Below are positions 1 through 9,197 of a stretch of DNA of 64,000 nt, one piece after another. A program made the translations under genes and the position numbers. The notes under the pieces were generated by a model that saw only the letters and a program-made list of their open reading frames with translations, made no database searches and was not told where the DNA came from. Positions within the stretch are counted from its first letter, which is position 1. Each line of letters opens with the position of its first letter. The DNA is from Actinomyces sp. UMB0138 (GTDB lineage Bacteria > Bacillota > Negativicutes > Veillonellales > Veillonellaceae). The DNA lies in contig NZ_PKMC01000001.1 of the NCBI RefSeq assembly GCF_002849225.1, forward strand, positions 706,426 to 770,425. The letters are read 5' to 3'.

Positions 1-778
1 CGCCAACCGGTAGGACAGCCACCACCGAGGTATTGATTGACCTAACCAGAGTCTGGTTTACTGCCAGGTTTACCAGTTCGCCGTATGTGTTGAAGTGCTG
101 GGACTTGAAGTCCTGCGTCAGCTCGCGGACCTTGTCGAACACAACAACGGTGTCATAGAGTGAATAACCCAAAATAGTCAGCAAACCAATTACCGTCGCG
201 GGCGACACTTCAACCTGAGTCAGAGCAAATACTCCGCCGGTTAGCAAAATGTCGTGCAGCAGTGCGAACAGTGCCGCAAACGCCATGGTCCAAGTCCGGA
301 AGTACAGTGCCATCACTATTGCCACGAGGACTAGGAAGATCACCAGAGACTGCGCAGCCTTCTTGGTAACGTCAGCACCCCAGGAAGGACCAATAGTCGT
401 GGCAGTGACCTTGGATTCGTCAACGTTGTACGCCTTGGCTAGTTCGGCGCGCACCGAACGCTGCGCCTTAGTAGGCAACGACTTAGTTTGCACACGCACG
501 CCGGTCGAGCCGAGGTCGCGAACGTTGGCGTCCTTCTGCCCGGCGTCTTCCAGCACTTTCTTCGCCGGCTCCAGCTTGTCAGCCGGAACAGACGAGATTG
601 TGAACTCGGAACCGCCCTTGAAGTCGACTGACGGGTTCAGGCCTGGGAATACCAGGGTGATGAGCGACAGGACGATCAGTACTAAGCCGATGGAAATCCA
701 TAGCTTACGGCGCCCGATGATGTCGTAAGAAGTCTTACCCGAGTAGAGCTCGTTGCCCCAAGTTGCGAAGCTTTTCAC
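1..778 (-). CDS. secF: Protein translocase subunit SecF (3' end outside window)
   Basis: SecF is a membrane subunit of the SecDF accessory complex that uses the proton gradient to pull exported proteins through SecYEG. The reading frame opens with a GTG at 778 that overlaps the TGA of secD (GTGA), so translation is probably coupled. The product begins VKSFATWGNELYSGKTSY and soon enters a hydrophobic stretch (LWISIGLVLIVLSLI). It continues through the extracytoplasmic domain into membrane segments, and is still open at base 1. Its place directly after yajC and secD is the usual one. Identity is firm from context and start; the C-terminal part is not in the window. Confidence 0.9.
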   Translation of the reverse strand, partial: MKSFATWGNELYSGKTSYDIIGRRKLWISIGLVLIVLSLITLVFPGLNPSVDFKGGSEFTISSVPADKLEPAKKVLEDAGQKDANVRDLGSTGVRVQTKSLPTKAQRSVRAELAKAYNVDESKVTATTIGPSWGADVTKKAAQSLVIFLVLVAIVMALYFRTWTMAFAALFALLHDILLTGGVFALTQVEVSPATVIGLLTILGYSLYDTVVVFDKVRELTQDFKSQHFNTYGELVNLAVNQTLVRSINTSVVAVLPVG

Positions 779-2535
779 TTTAGCTCTCCTTCTGCCACGG
801 CGGTAGATCCGGGGGTCTTCTTAGCTACCACCCTGCGCTCGCGCCTGTTCCTCTTCTTGTAAGTCCGCCTTGTGGCTCCCAGGTGTTCAGGATCGAGCCC
901 AGACCACTTGTGTCCCTCACCAAAGAACTTGGTGCGGATCAGCAAAGCCATAGTCGGGTGGGTGAACATGAACACTACGAGCAGATCAAGGAGGGTTGTG
1001 ATGCCCAGAGTAAAGGCGAAGCCCTGCACGCCACCAACTGCTAGGAAGTACAGCACCAAAGCAGCGAGCATGTTAATCGCGTCGGAAGCCAGAATGGTTC
1101 GCTTTGCACGCGACCAACCTTCCTCTACAGCCGCACCCAACGGACGTCCATCGCGGACCTCGTCGCGGATGCGCTCGAAGTAAACAATGAAGGAGTCACA
1201 GGTAACACCGATTGCAACAATCAAGCCGGCCACGCCAGCGAGCGACAACCGGTATCCCATTGCCCAGGACAGCAACGAAATGGTCAGATAGGACAGAATG
1301 CCAGCAATTACTAGCGATCCGATCGAGATGAGACCAAGCGCGCGATACTGCCAGAGCAAGTAGATGACGATCAGAACGAAGCCAATCAGACCGGCGATCA
1401 GGCCCCACTGCAAGGAGTCAGTGCCCAGAGTCGGGGAAATCTGCTGTTCAGACTGCACATCAAAGTTCAAGGGTAGAGAGCCGAACTGCAGCTGGTTTGC
1501 CAAGGTAGCTGCAGATTCCTGGGTGAAGTTACCAGAAATAGCCGCCCGGCCGTCGCTGATGATCGCGTTCATCGTCGGGGCAGACACCACTAGTCCGTCC
1601 AGCACAATCGCGAATGCGTTCTTAGTGGGCTCTGTCTGCTTGTATTCAAACAGGCGCTTGGACACCTCTGCGAACTTGTCGGTGCCCTTCTGATCTAGCT
1701 GAAGAGAAACCTCCCACTTGCCGGTGGAAGCACCAGTCTGAGTTTGTCCCATCCCAGAGTTGGCCTTCGCGACGTGAGTACCTTCGAGATCAACCGGGCC
1801 AAGGATGTACTTGGCATTGCCTTCGGTAGAACAAGCAACCAAAGCCTTATTGTGGTCGCCTGCGCTGCCACCTTGCCGGTTCTTGTGGTCGGTGCAATCG
1901 AGCTTCAGGAAGTCGTAGATTACCTTTTCGGTAATGTACTTAGAATCGGAAGGATTAGACGGTTTTCCGGAAACTTCGTCGGAAATCTTGCCGTCGTGGT
2001 TCTGGTCGGCCTGCTCCTTAGCCAACTCCTCAGTTGACTTATCGGAAGGCTTGACCGAGTTCGGATCCTTCCCCTGCGCCTTAGCCTGAGCCTTCTGTGC
2101 CTCAGCTATAGCTTTGGCAGAAATAGCCTGCGGTGCCCCGGCCTGGATAACAGGTCGGAAATCCAACTGCGCTGACGAACGCACGAGGTCTAGTGTTTCT
2201 TCTGAAGGCTGTCCGGGCAGAGAAACCATAATGTTCTGTCCGCCCGAAGCCGTGATCTCGGCTTCAGAAACGCCGGAAGCATCGACACGCTGGCGGATGA
2301 TAGCAATCGCCTGATCGATATCCTCCTGGGTTACGGAGTTACGACCCGCCCCCTCTTCCGCCTTAGGGGTCAGAATTAGCTGGGTACCGCCTTCAAGATC
2401 CAGCGCTAGGTCTGGCACCCCGTCGGTCTTCTTGTTGATAATTCCTGCTGCCAGCAGACCTACCATTGCCAAAGTTATGACAAGGAGGGCGATCAGTACG
2501 CGACCTGGCCTCGATTGCTTTTTTGTCTTGGGCAC
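775..2535 (-). CDS. secD: Protein translocase subunit SecD
   Basis: SecD pairs with SecF to drive late steps of Sec protein export. The 586-residue product has one N-terminal membrane segment (about residues 12-34) and a large extracytoplasmic domain starting near DLALDLEGGTQLILTP. Five closely spaced membrane segments follow from about residue 375. The family motif around GVTCDSFIVYFERIRDE lies in the membrane part, where the related proton-driven transporters carry their conserved charged residues. A low-complexity Ala/Lys/Ser-rich insert (about residues 145-200) sits in the outer domain, as often seen in actinomycetes. It lies between yajC and secF in one operon. Confidence 0.96.
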   Translation of the reverse strand: MPKTKKQSRPGRVLIALLVITLAMVGLLAAGIINKKTDGVPDLALDLEGGTQLILTPKAEEGAGRNSVTQEDIDQAIAIIRQRVDASGVSEAEITASGGQNIMVSLPGQPSEETLDLVRSSAQLDFRPVIQAGAPQAISAKAIAEAQKAQAKAQGKDPNSVKPSDKSTEELAKEQADQNHDGKISDEVSGKPSNPSDSKYITEKVIYDFLKLDCTDHKNRQGGSAGDHNKALVACSTEGNAKYILGPVDLEGTHVAKANSGMGQTQTGASTGKWEVSLQLDQKGTDKFAEVSKRLFEYKQTEPTKNAFAIVLDGLVVSAPTMNAIISDGRAAISGNFTQESAATLANQLQFGSLPLNFDVQSEQQISPTLGTDSLQWGLIAGLIGFVLIVIYLLWQYRALGLISIGSLVIAGILSYLTISLLSWAMGYRLSLAGVAGLIVAIGVTCDSFIVYFERIRDEVRDGRPLGAAVEEGWSRAKRTILASDAINMLAALVLYFLAVGGVQGFAFTLGITTLLDLLVVFMFTHPTMALLIRTKFFGEGHKWSGLDPEHLGATRRTYKKRNRRERRVVAKKTPGSTAVAEGELK

Positions 2536-2564
2536 TTTAGTTCCTTACCGCTTTGCGGTGCAGG

Positions 2565-2960
2565 TTAGTCCTGCTTTTTGTCCTCATCTTCTGGATCCTC
2601 TACCGCACCGGTCTGAGCCTCGGCAGGGGAAGTTTCTGTTGTCTCGGAAGCGGCCGAAGAGCCTGCTTCGGTCTCGCCCTCGACGGGGGCGACTGCGAAT
2701 GGCGGTTCCTCGGGGCCGATCACTGCACGCCTATTGAAGTACAGTTCGTCTCCACCAGGAGTCTCCAAAACCATTACGTTGCCGTCCTGATCGACGTAGC
2801 GTAGGTACAACCCTCCAATGGTGCGTACCCAGGTTCCCGGTTCCAGACTTGCCTGCATCTTTTCCTGCTGGGCCTGCTGCTTCTTACGGGCACGAGAGGA
2901 CATAAAGAACATGACCCCTAGGAACAGGATCATGATCAACATCAGCATTAGTGGATCCAC
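2565..2960 (-). CDS. yajC: Preprotein translocase accessory subunit YajC
   Basis: YajC is a small single-span membrane protein that associates with SecDF. The 131-residue product has one N-terminal hydrophobic segment (about residues 3-20), a basic stretch SSRARKKQQAQQEK, and the typical beta-rich core ending near GGDELYFNRRAVIGPEE. The C-terminal 40 residues are an acidic, Glu/Ala/Thr-rich tail that looks disordered; such tails are common in actinomycete YajC. It is the first of the three sec genes, about 80 nt downstream of ruvB. Confidence 0.93.
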   Translation of the reverse strand: MDPLMLMLIMILFLGVMFFMSSRARKKQQAQQEKMQASLEPGTWVRTIGGLYLRYVDQDGNVMVLETPGGDELYFNRRAVIGPEEPPFAVAPVEGETEAGSSAASETTETSPAEAQTGAVEDPEDEDKKQD

Positions 2961-3039
2961 AAATACACTCCGTTTCTTTACTTAACAACGCTAGAAGTCT
3001 ATGGGAGATTGCGCGAATGTAACAATTTGTATTGCAAAC

Positions 3040-4065
3040 TCACACATCTAGCGTCCCTTCTTCAGTGGGTGGGCGAAGCCCAAGGTGCTCCCATGCTTTG
3101 GCAGTTGCCATGCGCCCTCGGGCGGTGCGGACCAAGAACCCTTCCCGTACTAGGTAAGGTTCGGCGACCGTTTCAATCGTTTCAGCTTCTTCGCCAACTG
3201 AAACCGCCAGCGTGGTAAGTCCTACCGGCCCACCAGCGAATCGCTGACAGAGCACCTCGAGCACCGACCGGTCCAGCCTGTCGAGACCTTGCGCGTCCAC
3301 CTGGAAAAGCTCAAGTGCTGCCTTGGCAGCTCCTAGATCGAGGTCGGTACCGTGCACCTGGGAGTAGTCCACAATGCGGCGCAGTAGTCGGTTGGCAATA
3401 CGTGGGGTGCCCCGAGAACGTGCGGCTAATTCCGCCGCGGCATCCACTTGTAGTTGCACGCCCAGCAACGCAGCAGAGCGCATCGCGACTTGCATGAGTT
3501 CTGCAGCGCTGTAGTACTCCAAGTGTCCTGTAAAACCGAAGCGATCGCGCAAAGGCGCAGGCAGTAAGCCAGCTCTTGTCGTTGCACCTACGACTGTAAA
3601 TGGGGGCAGAGTAAGCGGAATCGAAGTCGCACCCGGCCCCTTGCCGACTACCACGTCGACGCGGAAATCTTCCATTGCCAGGTACAGCATTTCCTCGGCT
3701 GGTCTGGAAAGACGATGGATTTCGTCGATAAAGAGCACGTCGCCCTCTTGCAGCGCCGACAGAATCGCTGCCAGGTCCCCGGCATGTTGAATAGCAGGAC
3801 CGGAGGTTAGTCGCAGCGAAGTACCCATCTCGTGGGCAATGATCATGGCAAGCGTAGTTTTCCCAAGGCCTGGAGGGCCCGAAAACAGTACGTGATCAGG
3901 GCTCATGCCTCTACCCCTAGAAGCATCTAGGACCAGTTGTAGCTGCTTGCGCACCGTTTCCTGGCCAACAAAGTCCTTTAGCGACTTTGGGCGGAGAGCT
4001 GCCTCTGCGGCGCGCTCAGTATCGCCCGCGGCAGGTTCTACGATTCGTCCTTCTCCTTCAGCCAC
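3040..4065 (-). CDS. ruvB: Holliday junction branch migration helicase RuvB
   Basis: RuvB is the hexameric AAA+ motor that moves Holliday junctions together with RuvA. The 341-residue product shows Walker A ([11 protein letters not shown], about residues 64-74), Walker B (DEIHRLS), the sensor stretch GATTRAGLL and the RDRFG arginine-finger region. The C-terminal winged-helix domain includes [16 protein letters not shown]. The start overlaps the end of ruvA by 8 nt, so the two are likely translated together. Length and domain order are normal for the family. Confidence 0.97.
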   Translation of the reverse strand: MAEGEGRIVEPAAGDTERAAEAALRPKSLKDFVGQETVRKQLQLVLDASRGRGMSPDHVLFSGPPGLGKTTLAMIIAHEMGTSLRLTSGPAIQHAGDLAAILSALQEGDVLFIDEIHRLSRPAEEMLYLAMEDFRVDVVVGKGPGATSIPLTLPPFTVVGATTRAGLLPAPLRDRFGFTGHLEYYSAAELMQVAMRSAALLGVQLQVDAAAELAARSRGTPRIANRLLRRIVDYSQVHGTDLDLGAAKAALELFQVDAQGLDRLDRSVLEVLCQRFAGGPVGLTTLAVSVGEEAETIETVAEPYLVREGFLVRTARGRMATAKAWEHLGLRPPTEEGTLDV

Positions 4066-4645
4066 GACGCCGCCCTAAGGTTTGTAGTGACAGTCGCAGC
4101 AAGGAAGAGGCGTCGTCAGCCTGAGACTCTACCTGGCTAACCGCCTCTTGCGCCGTGGCCTCATCCCAGCCTAATTGCGTCAGAGCTGCAACGACTTCTG
4201 CCCCCACTGCCGAGGACACACGGGAAAGGCCCTGCTGCGGTGCGGGGCCCAGCTTGTCGCCAATATCCAAAATCATTCGCTGGGCCGATTTCTTTCCGAC
4301 GCCAGGAATGCGAGTCAGCATCTTCTCGTCTTGATTTGCAACTGCCGTGCGCAGTTCATCGACACTCATTACTCCCAACGCTCCGAGCGCCATCTTGGGG
4401 CCGATCCCCCGCACGGACTGCAGGATCTCAAATGCTCGCTGCTCTTCCTCTGCTACAAACCCGAACAGACTGAGCGAATCTTCCCGAACAACCAGGGAAG
4501 TGAATACGGTGGTTTCCTTACCGGTACGCAAGCTCAGCAAGGTACCGGGGGTGGCAAAGAAAGAAAACCCCACCCCGGACACTACGATTTGGGCTGAAGA
4601 GGCGCCGATGTGGCTAATCTTCCCAGTCAGTGAAGAAATCATCAC
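4058..4645 (-). CDS. ruvA: Holliday junction DNA-binding protein RuvA
   Basis: RuvA binds the four-way junction and recruits RuvB. The 195-residue product has the N-terminal OB-fold (to about residue 62) and paired helix-hairpin-helix motifs ([15 protein letters not shown] and [19 protein letters not shown]). A short C-terminal three-helix domain, which contacts RuvB, ends at LQTLGRRRG. Two Met codons stand at the start; the second gives [13 protein letters not shown], the usual beginning of the family, so the exact first residue is uncertain by one codon. Confidence 0.97.
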   Translation of the reverse strand: MMISSLTGKISHIGASSAQIVVSGVGFSFFATPGTLLSLRTGKETTVFTSLVVREDSLSLFGFVAEEEQRAFEILQSVRGIGPKMALGALGVMSVDELRTAVANQDEKMLTRIPGVGKKSAQRMILDIGDKLGPAPQQGLSRVSSAVGAEVVAALTQLGWDEATAQEAVSQVESQADDASSLLRLSLQTLGRRRG

Positions 4646-4673
4646 CTACTCCTAATCGAACACACGTACGACA

Positions 4674-5312
4674 CTAGCTTCGCCTGCTTCTGCGCTTTCT
4701 GGGATCTACCGCGCCGGTACGTCGGAAAGCCGCTTGTGCTTTTGCCCACTGTTCCTGCGCGGGGGTTAGCTTAGATCTTGCGGAGACCTTGCCCGACAGC
4801 GACACCGACACGGTCGAATCGTCGCTGCCACCAGCTAGCCCGGTCCCCCGCCACGACTGAGTGATTGCGATTGCCAGAGCGTCAGCGGCATCTGCAGGGC
4901 GGACCACCTTGTCCAGCCCCAAAATCCGTTTCACCATCTCTTGGACTTGAGCCTTACCCGCAATACCGGATCCGGTGACTGCCGACTTCACCTCTGACGG
5001 CGTGTGTATAGCAAGTGGCAAACCGGCCTCGGCCACCTGATACATGGCCACACCCATTACTTGCATGGTGGTTGTTACCGATTGCAAATTCTCTTGGGCG
5101 AATACCCGCTCGATGGCAACAATCTGCGGATCGAAAGTAGAAATAACACGGGCAATCTCGCGGCCTATAGTGCGGAGCCGGAAATGCTGGGCCAAACTGG
5201 CCTGAGTACGAGCAACCCCGACATACACCAGGGAGGCAGTCCGATCAGTTTTCGTATCTATTACGCCTAGACCGCACCTAGTGATGCCGGGGTCAATGCC
5301 CATAATTCGCAA
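4674..5312 (-). CDS. ruvC: Crossover junction endodeoxyribonuclease RuvC
   Basis: RuvC resolves Holliday junctions by symmetrical nicking. The 212-residue product carries the acidic active-site positions of the RNase H-like fold: the N-terminal Asp in MGIDPGITRCGLG, the Glu in VAIERVFAQEN and the Asp pair in RPADAADALAIAI. A basic C-terminal extension (about residues 170-212, ending RKRRSRRS) goes beyond the catalytic core and is typical of actinomycete RuvC. It follows yebC by only 6 nt and precedes ruvA, giving the common yebC-ruvC-ruvA-ruvB order. Confidence 0.96.
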   Translation of the reverse strand: MRIMGIDPGITRCGLGVIDTKTDRTASLVYVGVARTQASLAQHFRLRTIGREIARVISTFDPQIVAIERVFAQENLQSVTTTMQVMGVAMYQVAEAGLPLAIHTPSEVKSAVTGSGIAGKAQVQEMVKRILGLDKVVRPADAADALAIAITQSWRGTGLAGGSDDSTVSVSLSGKVSARSKLTPAQEQWAKAQAAFRRTGAVDPRKRRSRRS

Positions 5313-5318
5313 GGAGGC

Positions 5319-6083
5319 TTATTCCTCTTCTGCCTCGGCAGCCTTGCGTACGTCTTCAGGCACGTTCATCGAAGTGAAGACGTTCTGAACATCGTCAGAG
5401 TCTTCAAGAGCATCGATCAAACGGGTCGTCTTCCGCAGCCCATCTAGGTCCACGTCGATCTGAGTGGAGGCTACCCACTCGGTTTCTGCGGAGTTGTAGT
5501 CAATGCCGGCTTCCTGCAATGCGGTGCGCACGTCGACGACCTGGGAAGGATCGGAGTCTACAACAAAGACCTCGCCCATGTCGGTCACTTCTTCTGCACC
5601 TGCATCCAGGACTGCCATGAGGACGGTATCTTCATCTACGCCATCGGCCTTGGGAACTTCCACGATGCCGCGTCGCGAGAAGAGGTAAGAGACCGAACCC
5701 GGGTCAGCCAGGTTGCCACCATTGCGGGTGAAAGCGACGCGAACGTCGGAAGCAGCCCTGTTCTTGTTGTCGGTGAGGCACTCAACCAGGAAGGCGACGC
5801 CATTGGGGCCGTAGCCCTCGTACATGATGGTTTCCCAATCCGCACCGCCGGCTTCTGCGCCGGAGCCGCGCTTTACCGCGCGATCGATGTTGTCGGCAGG
5901 GACCGAGTTCTTCTTCGCCTTTTGGATGGCATCGTAAAGGGTCGGGTTGCCGTTGGGGTCGCCACCACCGGTGCGGGCTGCAACTTCGATGTTCTTAATG
6001 AGTCGCGCAAACAGCTTGCCGCGCTTGGCATCAATCGCAGCCTTCTTGTGCTTGGTCGTAGCCCACTTAGAGTGTCCCGACAT
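5319..6083 (-). CDS. yebC: YebC/PmpR family regulator / translation factor
   Basis: This belongs to the YebC/PmpR/TACO1 family, proteins described as DNA-binding regulators and, for some members, as factors helping ribosomes through difficult peptide sequences. The 254-residue product begins [18 protein letters not shown], the hallmark N-terminus. It carries the [15 protein letters not shown] segment and ends in an acidic tail. It is the first gene of the yebC-ruvCAB-yajC-secDF run. The family is certain; its molecular role here is not shown by the sequence. Confidence 0.95.
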   Translation of the reverse strand: MSGHSKWATTKHKKAAIDAKRGKLFARLIKNIEVAARTGGGDPNGNPTLYDAIQKAKKNSVPADNIDRAVKRGSGAEAGGADWETIMYEGYGPNGVAFLVECLTDNKNRAASDVRVAFTRNGGNLADPGSVSYLFSRRGIVEVPKADGVDEDTVLMAVLDAGAEEVTDMGEVFVVDSDPSQVVDVRTALQEAGIDYNSAETEWVASTQIDVDLDGLRKTTRLIDALEDSDDVQNVFTSMNVPEDVRKAAEAEEE

Positions 6084-6152
6084 ATGTACCCCTATCTAGA
6101 TTTCGTATATTTTTCGCGGCCGGGGCCGCCTGGCACGGATCAATAATACAGG

Positions 6153-6686
6153 TTAGTTGCCTGATTCGTTTATTCCTATGTGTTGCACGTGTCCATCGTA
6201 GCCATGCTGCCACCGGTTGAGCAGGGAAAAGAGTTCCGCTGGGTATAGCGCCGCTCCATCTTTTTGTAGCTGGCGCAACTCGTTTTGATCAAACCACCTG
6301 TACCCATCTAGTACCTGTGTTTCTGACTGTGTCCATTTTCTATCTATGCGCTTTTCGCGCCCATCTAGATAAGCCACGAAGAAGGTTTCATGCTGTCTGG
6401 CCGAACCGCGAGCAAAGTCAAATATTGCTTGCCTGTAAATAGCCGGGCCCAGAAGTTGGGAGGCCGAAAGCTCAATACCCGTTTCTTCTGCCAACTCCCG
6501 ACAGGCACCTTCCCGCGCCCCTTCGCCCTCTTGCAGGCCGCCACCGACCGTGAACCACCAATGACGCGATGGGTTGTCCTTGTCGTGTCCTTCAATAAGC
6601 AAGGTGTTTCCCTGCGCGTCAAACAGAATTACCCTAGCTGCATTCCGAAACGGGATTCCATCCGGGCCCATTGTCCAATCGCTCAT
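6153..6686 (-). CDS. Nudix hydrolase
   Basis: The 177-residue protein carries a clear Nudix box (GX5EX7REUXEEXGU) within GEGAREGACRELAEETGIEL, which binds the metal used to hydrolyse nucleoside diphosphate-linked substrates. The substrate cannot be told from the sequence. It is the last gene of the thrS-pimA run and overlaps the gene before it by 4 nt (6683-6686). A Nudix gene stands at the matching place in the Mycobacterium tuberculosis locus (Rv2609c), which supports an old link with phosphatidylinositol mannoside genes, but no function has to follow from that. Confidence 0.9.
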   Translation of the reverse strand: MSDWTMGPDGIPFRNAARVILFDAQGNTLLIEGHDKDNPSRHWWFTVGGGLQEGEGAREGACRELAEETGIELSASQLLGPAIYRQAIFDFARGSARQHETFFVAYLDGREKRIDRKWTQSETQVLDGYRWFDQNELRQLQKDGAALYPAELFSLLNRWQHGYDGHVQHIGINESGN

Positions 6687-7189
6687 TCGAGTCCCTCTCC
6701 AATGTTGATTGTCTCGGGAAGCGGAGCGCCCCCGGCAAGATGCAACAGACGAATGATCGCTCCGGAGCGAATCTGCCTGACTCGCACTACCGCCCCATTA
6801 TGAATTTTCATGGCAATTTGAACGCTGGAATCAGCTGCCTGAAGTTCAGCGAATAGATTTTTCCCTAAAGTTTGCCTATCCGCTGTTGCAGTGATGACCT
6901 GCGAAAGGTTCGACTCCACTAAAGCGCGCTGGGAACTGCCCCGCCCTACCTGATTAGCGTGCAGCGCCTCCAAAGCTGCTCCCTCAAGCAGAATCGAGCT
7001 AGCCGGGTCTAGTATCCCTGCTCGCGCTATCCCCAGTGCACAAGCCGCCCTCTGTAACAGCGCCCGATCCAGATTATGCTGCATCTGGTCAATACGCTTG
7101 TGCAGTGAGTCGAGCTTTCTTGCTTGCAAGGTAGCAAATATGCCCGCACACACGAGCAGCACTACTGCCGCGATAAGAAGATATTTCAC
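6683..7189 (-). CDS. Membrane-anchored protein of unknown function
   Basis: I do not recognise this 168-residue product. It starts with GTG at 7189, sharing one base with the pimA stop codon. The N-terminus MKYLLIAAVVLLVCAGIFATL is a single membrane segment or uncleaved signal anchor. A heptad-like helical stretch (about residues 25-60) and a further helical region to about residue 120 follow, then a short beta-rich tail containing IHNGAVVRVRQIRSGAIIRL. The shape (one span, then helical bundle) recalls LemA-like or small envelope scaffold proteins, but there is no firm motif. Its place between pimA and the Nudix gene suggests an envelope role. Confidence 0.7.
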   Translation of the reverse strand: MKYLLIAAVVLLVCAGIFATLQARKLDSLHKRIDQMQHNLDRALLQRAACALGIARAGILDPASSILLEGAALEALHANQVGRGSSQRALVESNLSQVITATADRQTLGKNLFAELQAADSSVQIAMKIHNGAVVRVRQIRSGAIIRLLHLAGGAPLPETINIGEGLE

Positions 7190-8289
7190 TATGCACCCGC
7201 CAAAACCGTACGGTACACAGCCTCGACCTTGTCAGTTACGCTCTGCCAGTCATATTGCAGGGCACGTTCCCTGCCCTTTCTAGATAGAGCCACCTGCAAA
7301 TCGGGGCTTTCTGCCAAAAGGACCATCTTTTGAGCTAGATCTGTACCGTCGGCACACTTGAATGAGATCCCATATTCGTCATGTTGCAGAACTGCCATAA
7401 AAGCAACCAGATCCGAAGCAATCACGGGGGCTCCGGCAGCCATGGCTTCCACCAAGACTATTCCGAATGATTCGCCTCCGGTCTGCGGTGCAATATAAGC
7501 GGTCGCCGATGCTAGCAGCTGTGCCTTTTCGAGGTCGGACACGCCGCCAAGAAATTCCACTCCAGGTACATCATCAAGACCCAGATTCTTGGTGTTTGCC
7601 TGTCCTCTGCCAGCGATCAGGAAGCGGGCCTTTGGCAGCTGCTCAGAAACTAGCTTTATCGCCTGGGCAAATATGGGCAGTCCCTTGCGTTCTTCGTCTA
7701 AACGACCCAAGAACGCAAATGTTGGAGCTGAGCTAGTTCCTTGCCACTTAGTGACCGGATCTACCTGAAAATCGGCGACGGAAACGCCGTTAGGGATTAC
7801 CACCGCGTCTCCGCCGAGATGATCTACCACCGTTCGCCTGGCTTCATCAGATACCGCTATTCGAGCCGCCAATTTATCCATAATCGACACCAGGATTGGC
7901 GAAGTTATTTTCAAGGCTAAAGAGCGCATCATATTTGAATGGAAGGTCCCCACTACAGGACACTTTGCATTTGCCAGTGCCAGGAGCGAGACAGAGGGGC
8001 TGGCTGGCTCATGCACGTGAATAAGATCGAACTTTCCCTGGTCTAACCATGCACGAACTCTCGCATTTGGGCGAGGTCCGAAGGCCAGCCTCGCCACCGA
8101 CCCGTTGTAAGGAATCGCGATCGAGGGGCCAGTCGAAGTGAACCCTTCGAATCCGGGATCTTTGGTTGCAGGTCCCAACACTTCAACGTCATGTCCCCGC
8201 TCGCGCAACACTTGCGCGATGTCTCGGATATGGACCTGTACTCCCCCAGAAACATCAAAACTATAGGGGCAAACAATACCTATCTTCAC
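7189..8289 (-). CDS. pimA: Phosphatidylinositol alpha-mannosyltransferase PimA
   Basis: PimA transfers the first mannose from GDP-mannose to phosphatidylinositol on the inner face of the membrane. The 366-residue GT4-family (GT-B fold) product has the N-terminal glycine-rich loop VSGGVQVHI, the acceptor-side His in DLIHVHEP, and the sugar-nucleotide motif ESFGIVLVEAMAAG with the paired Glu residues of GT4 enzymes. It starts with GTG at 8289, overlapping the patA stop (GTGA). The order pgsA-patA-pimA is the mycobacterial one, which makes PimA a better call than a generic glycosyltransferase. Confidence 0.9.
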   Translation of the reverse strand: MKIGIVCPYSFDVSGGVQVHIRDIAQVLRERGHDVEVLGPATKDPGFEGFTSTGPSIAIPYNGSVARLAFGPRPNARVRAWLDQGKFDLIHVHEPASPSVSLLALANAKCPVVGTFHSNMMRSLALKITSPILVSIMDKLAARIAVSDEARRTVVDHLGGDAVVIPNGVSVADFQVDPVTKWQGTSSAPTFAFLGRLDEERKGLPIFAQAIKLVSEQLPKARFLIAGRGQANTKNLGLDDVPGVEFLGGVSDLEKAQLLASATAYIAPQTGGESFGIVLVEAMAAGAPVIASDLVAFMAVLQHDEYGISFKCADGTDLAQKMVLLAESPDLQVALSRKGRERALQYDWQSVTDKVEAVYRTVLAGA

Positions 8290-9197
8290 GAGTGTTGTTC
8301 CATCTGTGCGTGCTTTTTCCGTGACCGCTCTAGACGCTCAGGATCGAGATCCCGCACAAAGACCGGCTGACACATGTGCCACGACTTCACCCAGGGCCGC
8401 ATCATGGTCTCGAATTCTTGTACCCACACTGCTGTGACCTGCTCAACCGTGCCTGCCGTATCGAGTGGCCCCCGAACTATCATCTCTACCCCATTTTTAG
8501 TTCCGGCTGCTTTAGCTCGAGCCCCGTTTAGTGATATGTCCCTAGCTGCCGCCATGTACAGAGGCGCCCCTAATTTCTTCGCTAGTGCTGCGGGACCGGC
8601 TGCTACGAGCGCCTTAGCACCAAATAGGTCGACCTCTATCCCAGCGCCGGTAATGTCCCTGTCAGCAAGCAGGGCGATGATGCCCGCCCCTTCCTTACCT
8701 TGTCGTAGCAGTTCCCTGAATACGGGGTTTCCTTTCTTGGCAGGGATAATCTTCATATTGTTTCGAGCGCGCAGCTCAGTGAAAGTGTCGAAGAGTGCCT
8801 TCGGGGCAACTTCTTCGGCAACGGTAGTAAGACCAGCCAAGTTCTGGGCTGCCCACGCCCCCACCAAATCCCAATTCGCAGTGTGGCCTAGTGCTACGCA
8901 AACTGGACCAGCCGCTAGGTCTCTATACAGTTGCGCAGGTATCTTGGCATCTACAGCCGCATCAATCCGCAGCCGCGAAGGGCTTGCGAAGTTTCCCAGG
9001 TCCGCAAAGTACCGGTAGTAGCTGGCTAGCGCCCCCACGACGTCCTCTTCACCTGCCTGGGCGAGGTTAGTTTGGAGTTGCCTGGCGCCGGGATACCGCG
9101 CTGCGACCGCAATCCGACTAGCGCCATAGGCCGCCCAGTATCGGAAAGCCGATGGCACTTTAGCTGCAATTTTCAGAGCTACCGGGTAGGGATTCAT
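8286..9197 (-). CDS. patA: Phosphatidylinositol mannoside acyltransferase
   Basis: This acyltransferase adds a fatty acyl chain to the mannose of phosphatidylinositol mannoside; it belongs to the LpxL/HtrB-like lysophospholipid acyltransferase group. The motif GHTANWD supplies the HX4D active site. I place the start at the ATG at 9197, which overlaps the pgsA stop (ATGA) and gives 303 residues beginning MNPYPVALKIAAKVPSAF. The frame is open further upstream, but that extension would run inside pgsA and has no family-like sequence. It sits between pgsA and pimA, each overlapping by 4 nt. Confidence 0.88.
   Translation of the reverse strand: MNPYPVALKIAAKVPSAFRYWAAYGASRIAVAARYPGARQLQTNLAQAGEEDVVGALASYYRYFADLGNFASPSRLRIDAAVDAKIPAQLYRDLAAGPVCVALGHTANWDLVGAWAAQNLAGLTTVAEEVAPKALFDTFTELRARNNMKIIPAKKGNPVFRELLRQGKEGAGIIALLADRDITGAGIEVDLFGAKALVAAGPAALAKKLGAPLYMAAARDISLNGARAKAAGTKNGVEMIVRGPLDTAGTVEQVTAVWVQEFETMMRPWVKSWHMCQPVFVRDLDPERLERSRKKHAQMEQHS

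Noticed and set aside
6116..6129. GC-rich palindrome GCGGCC-GG-GGCCGC between yebC and the Nudix gene
   Set aside because: The T-run lies on the wrong side for the minus-strand genes and no plus-strand gene ends here, so I do not call it a terminator.
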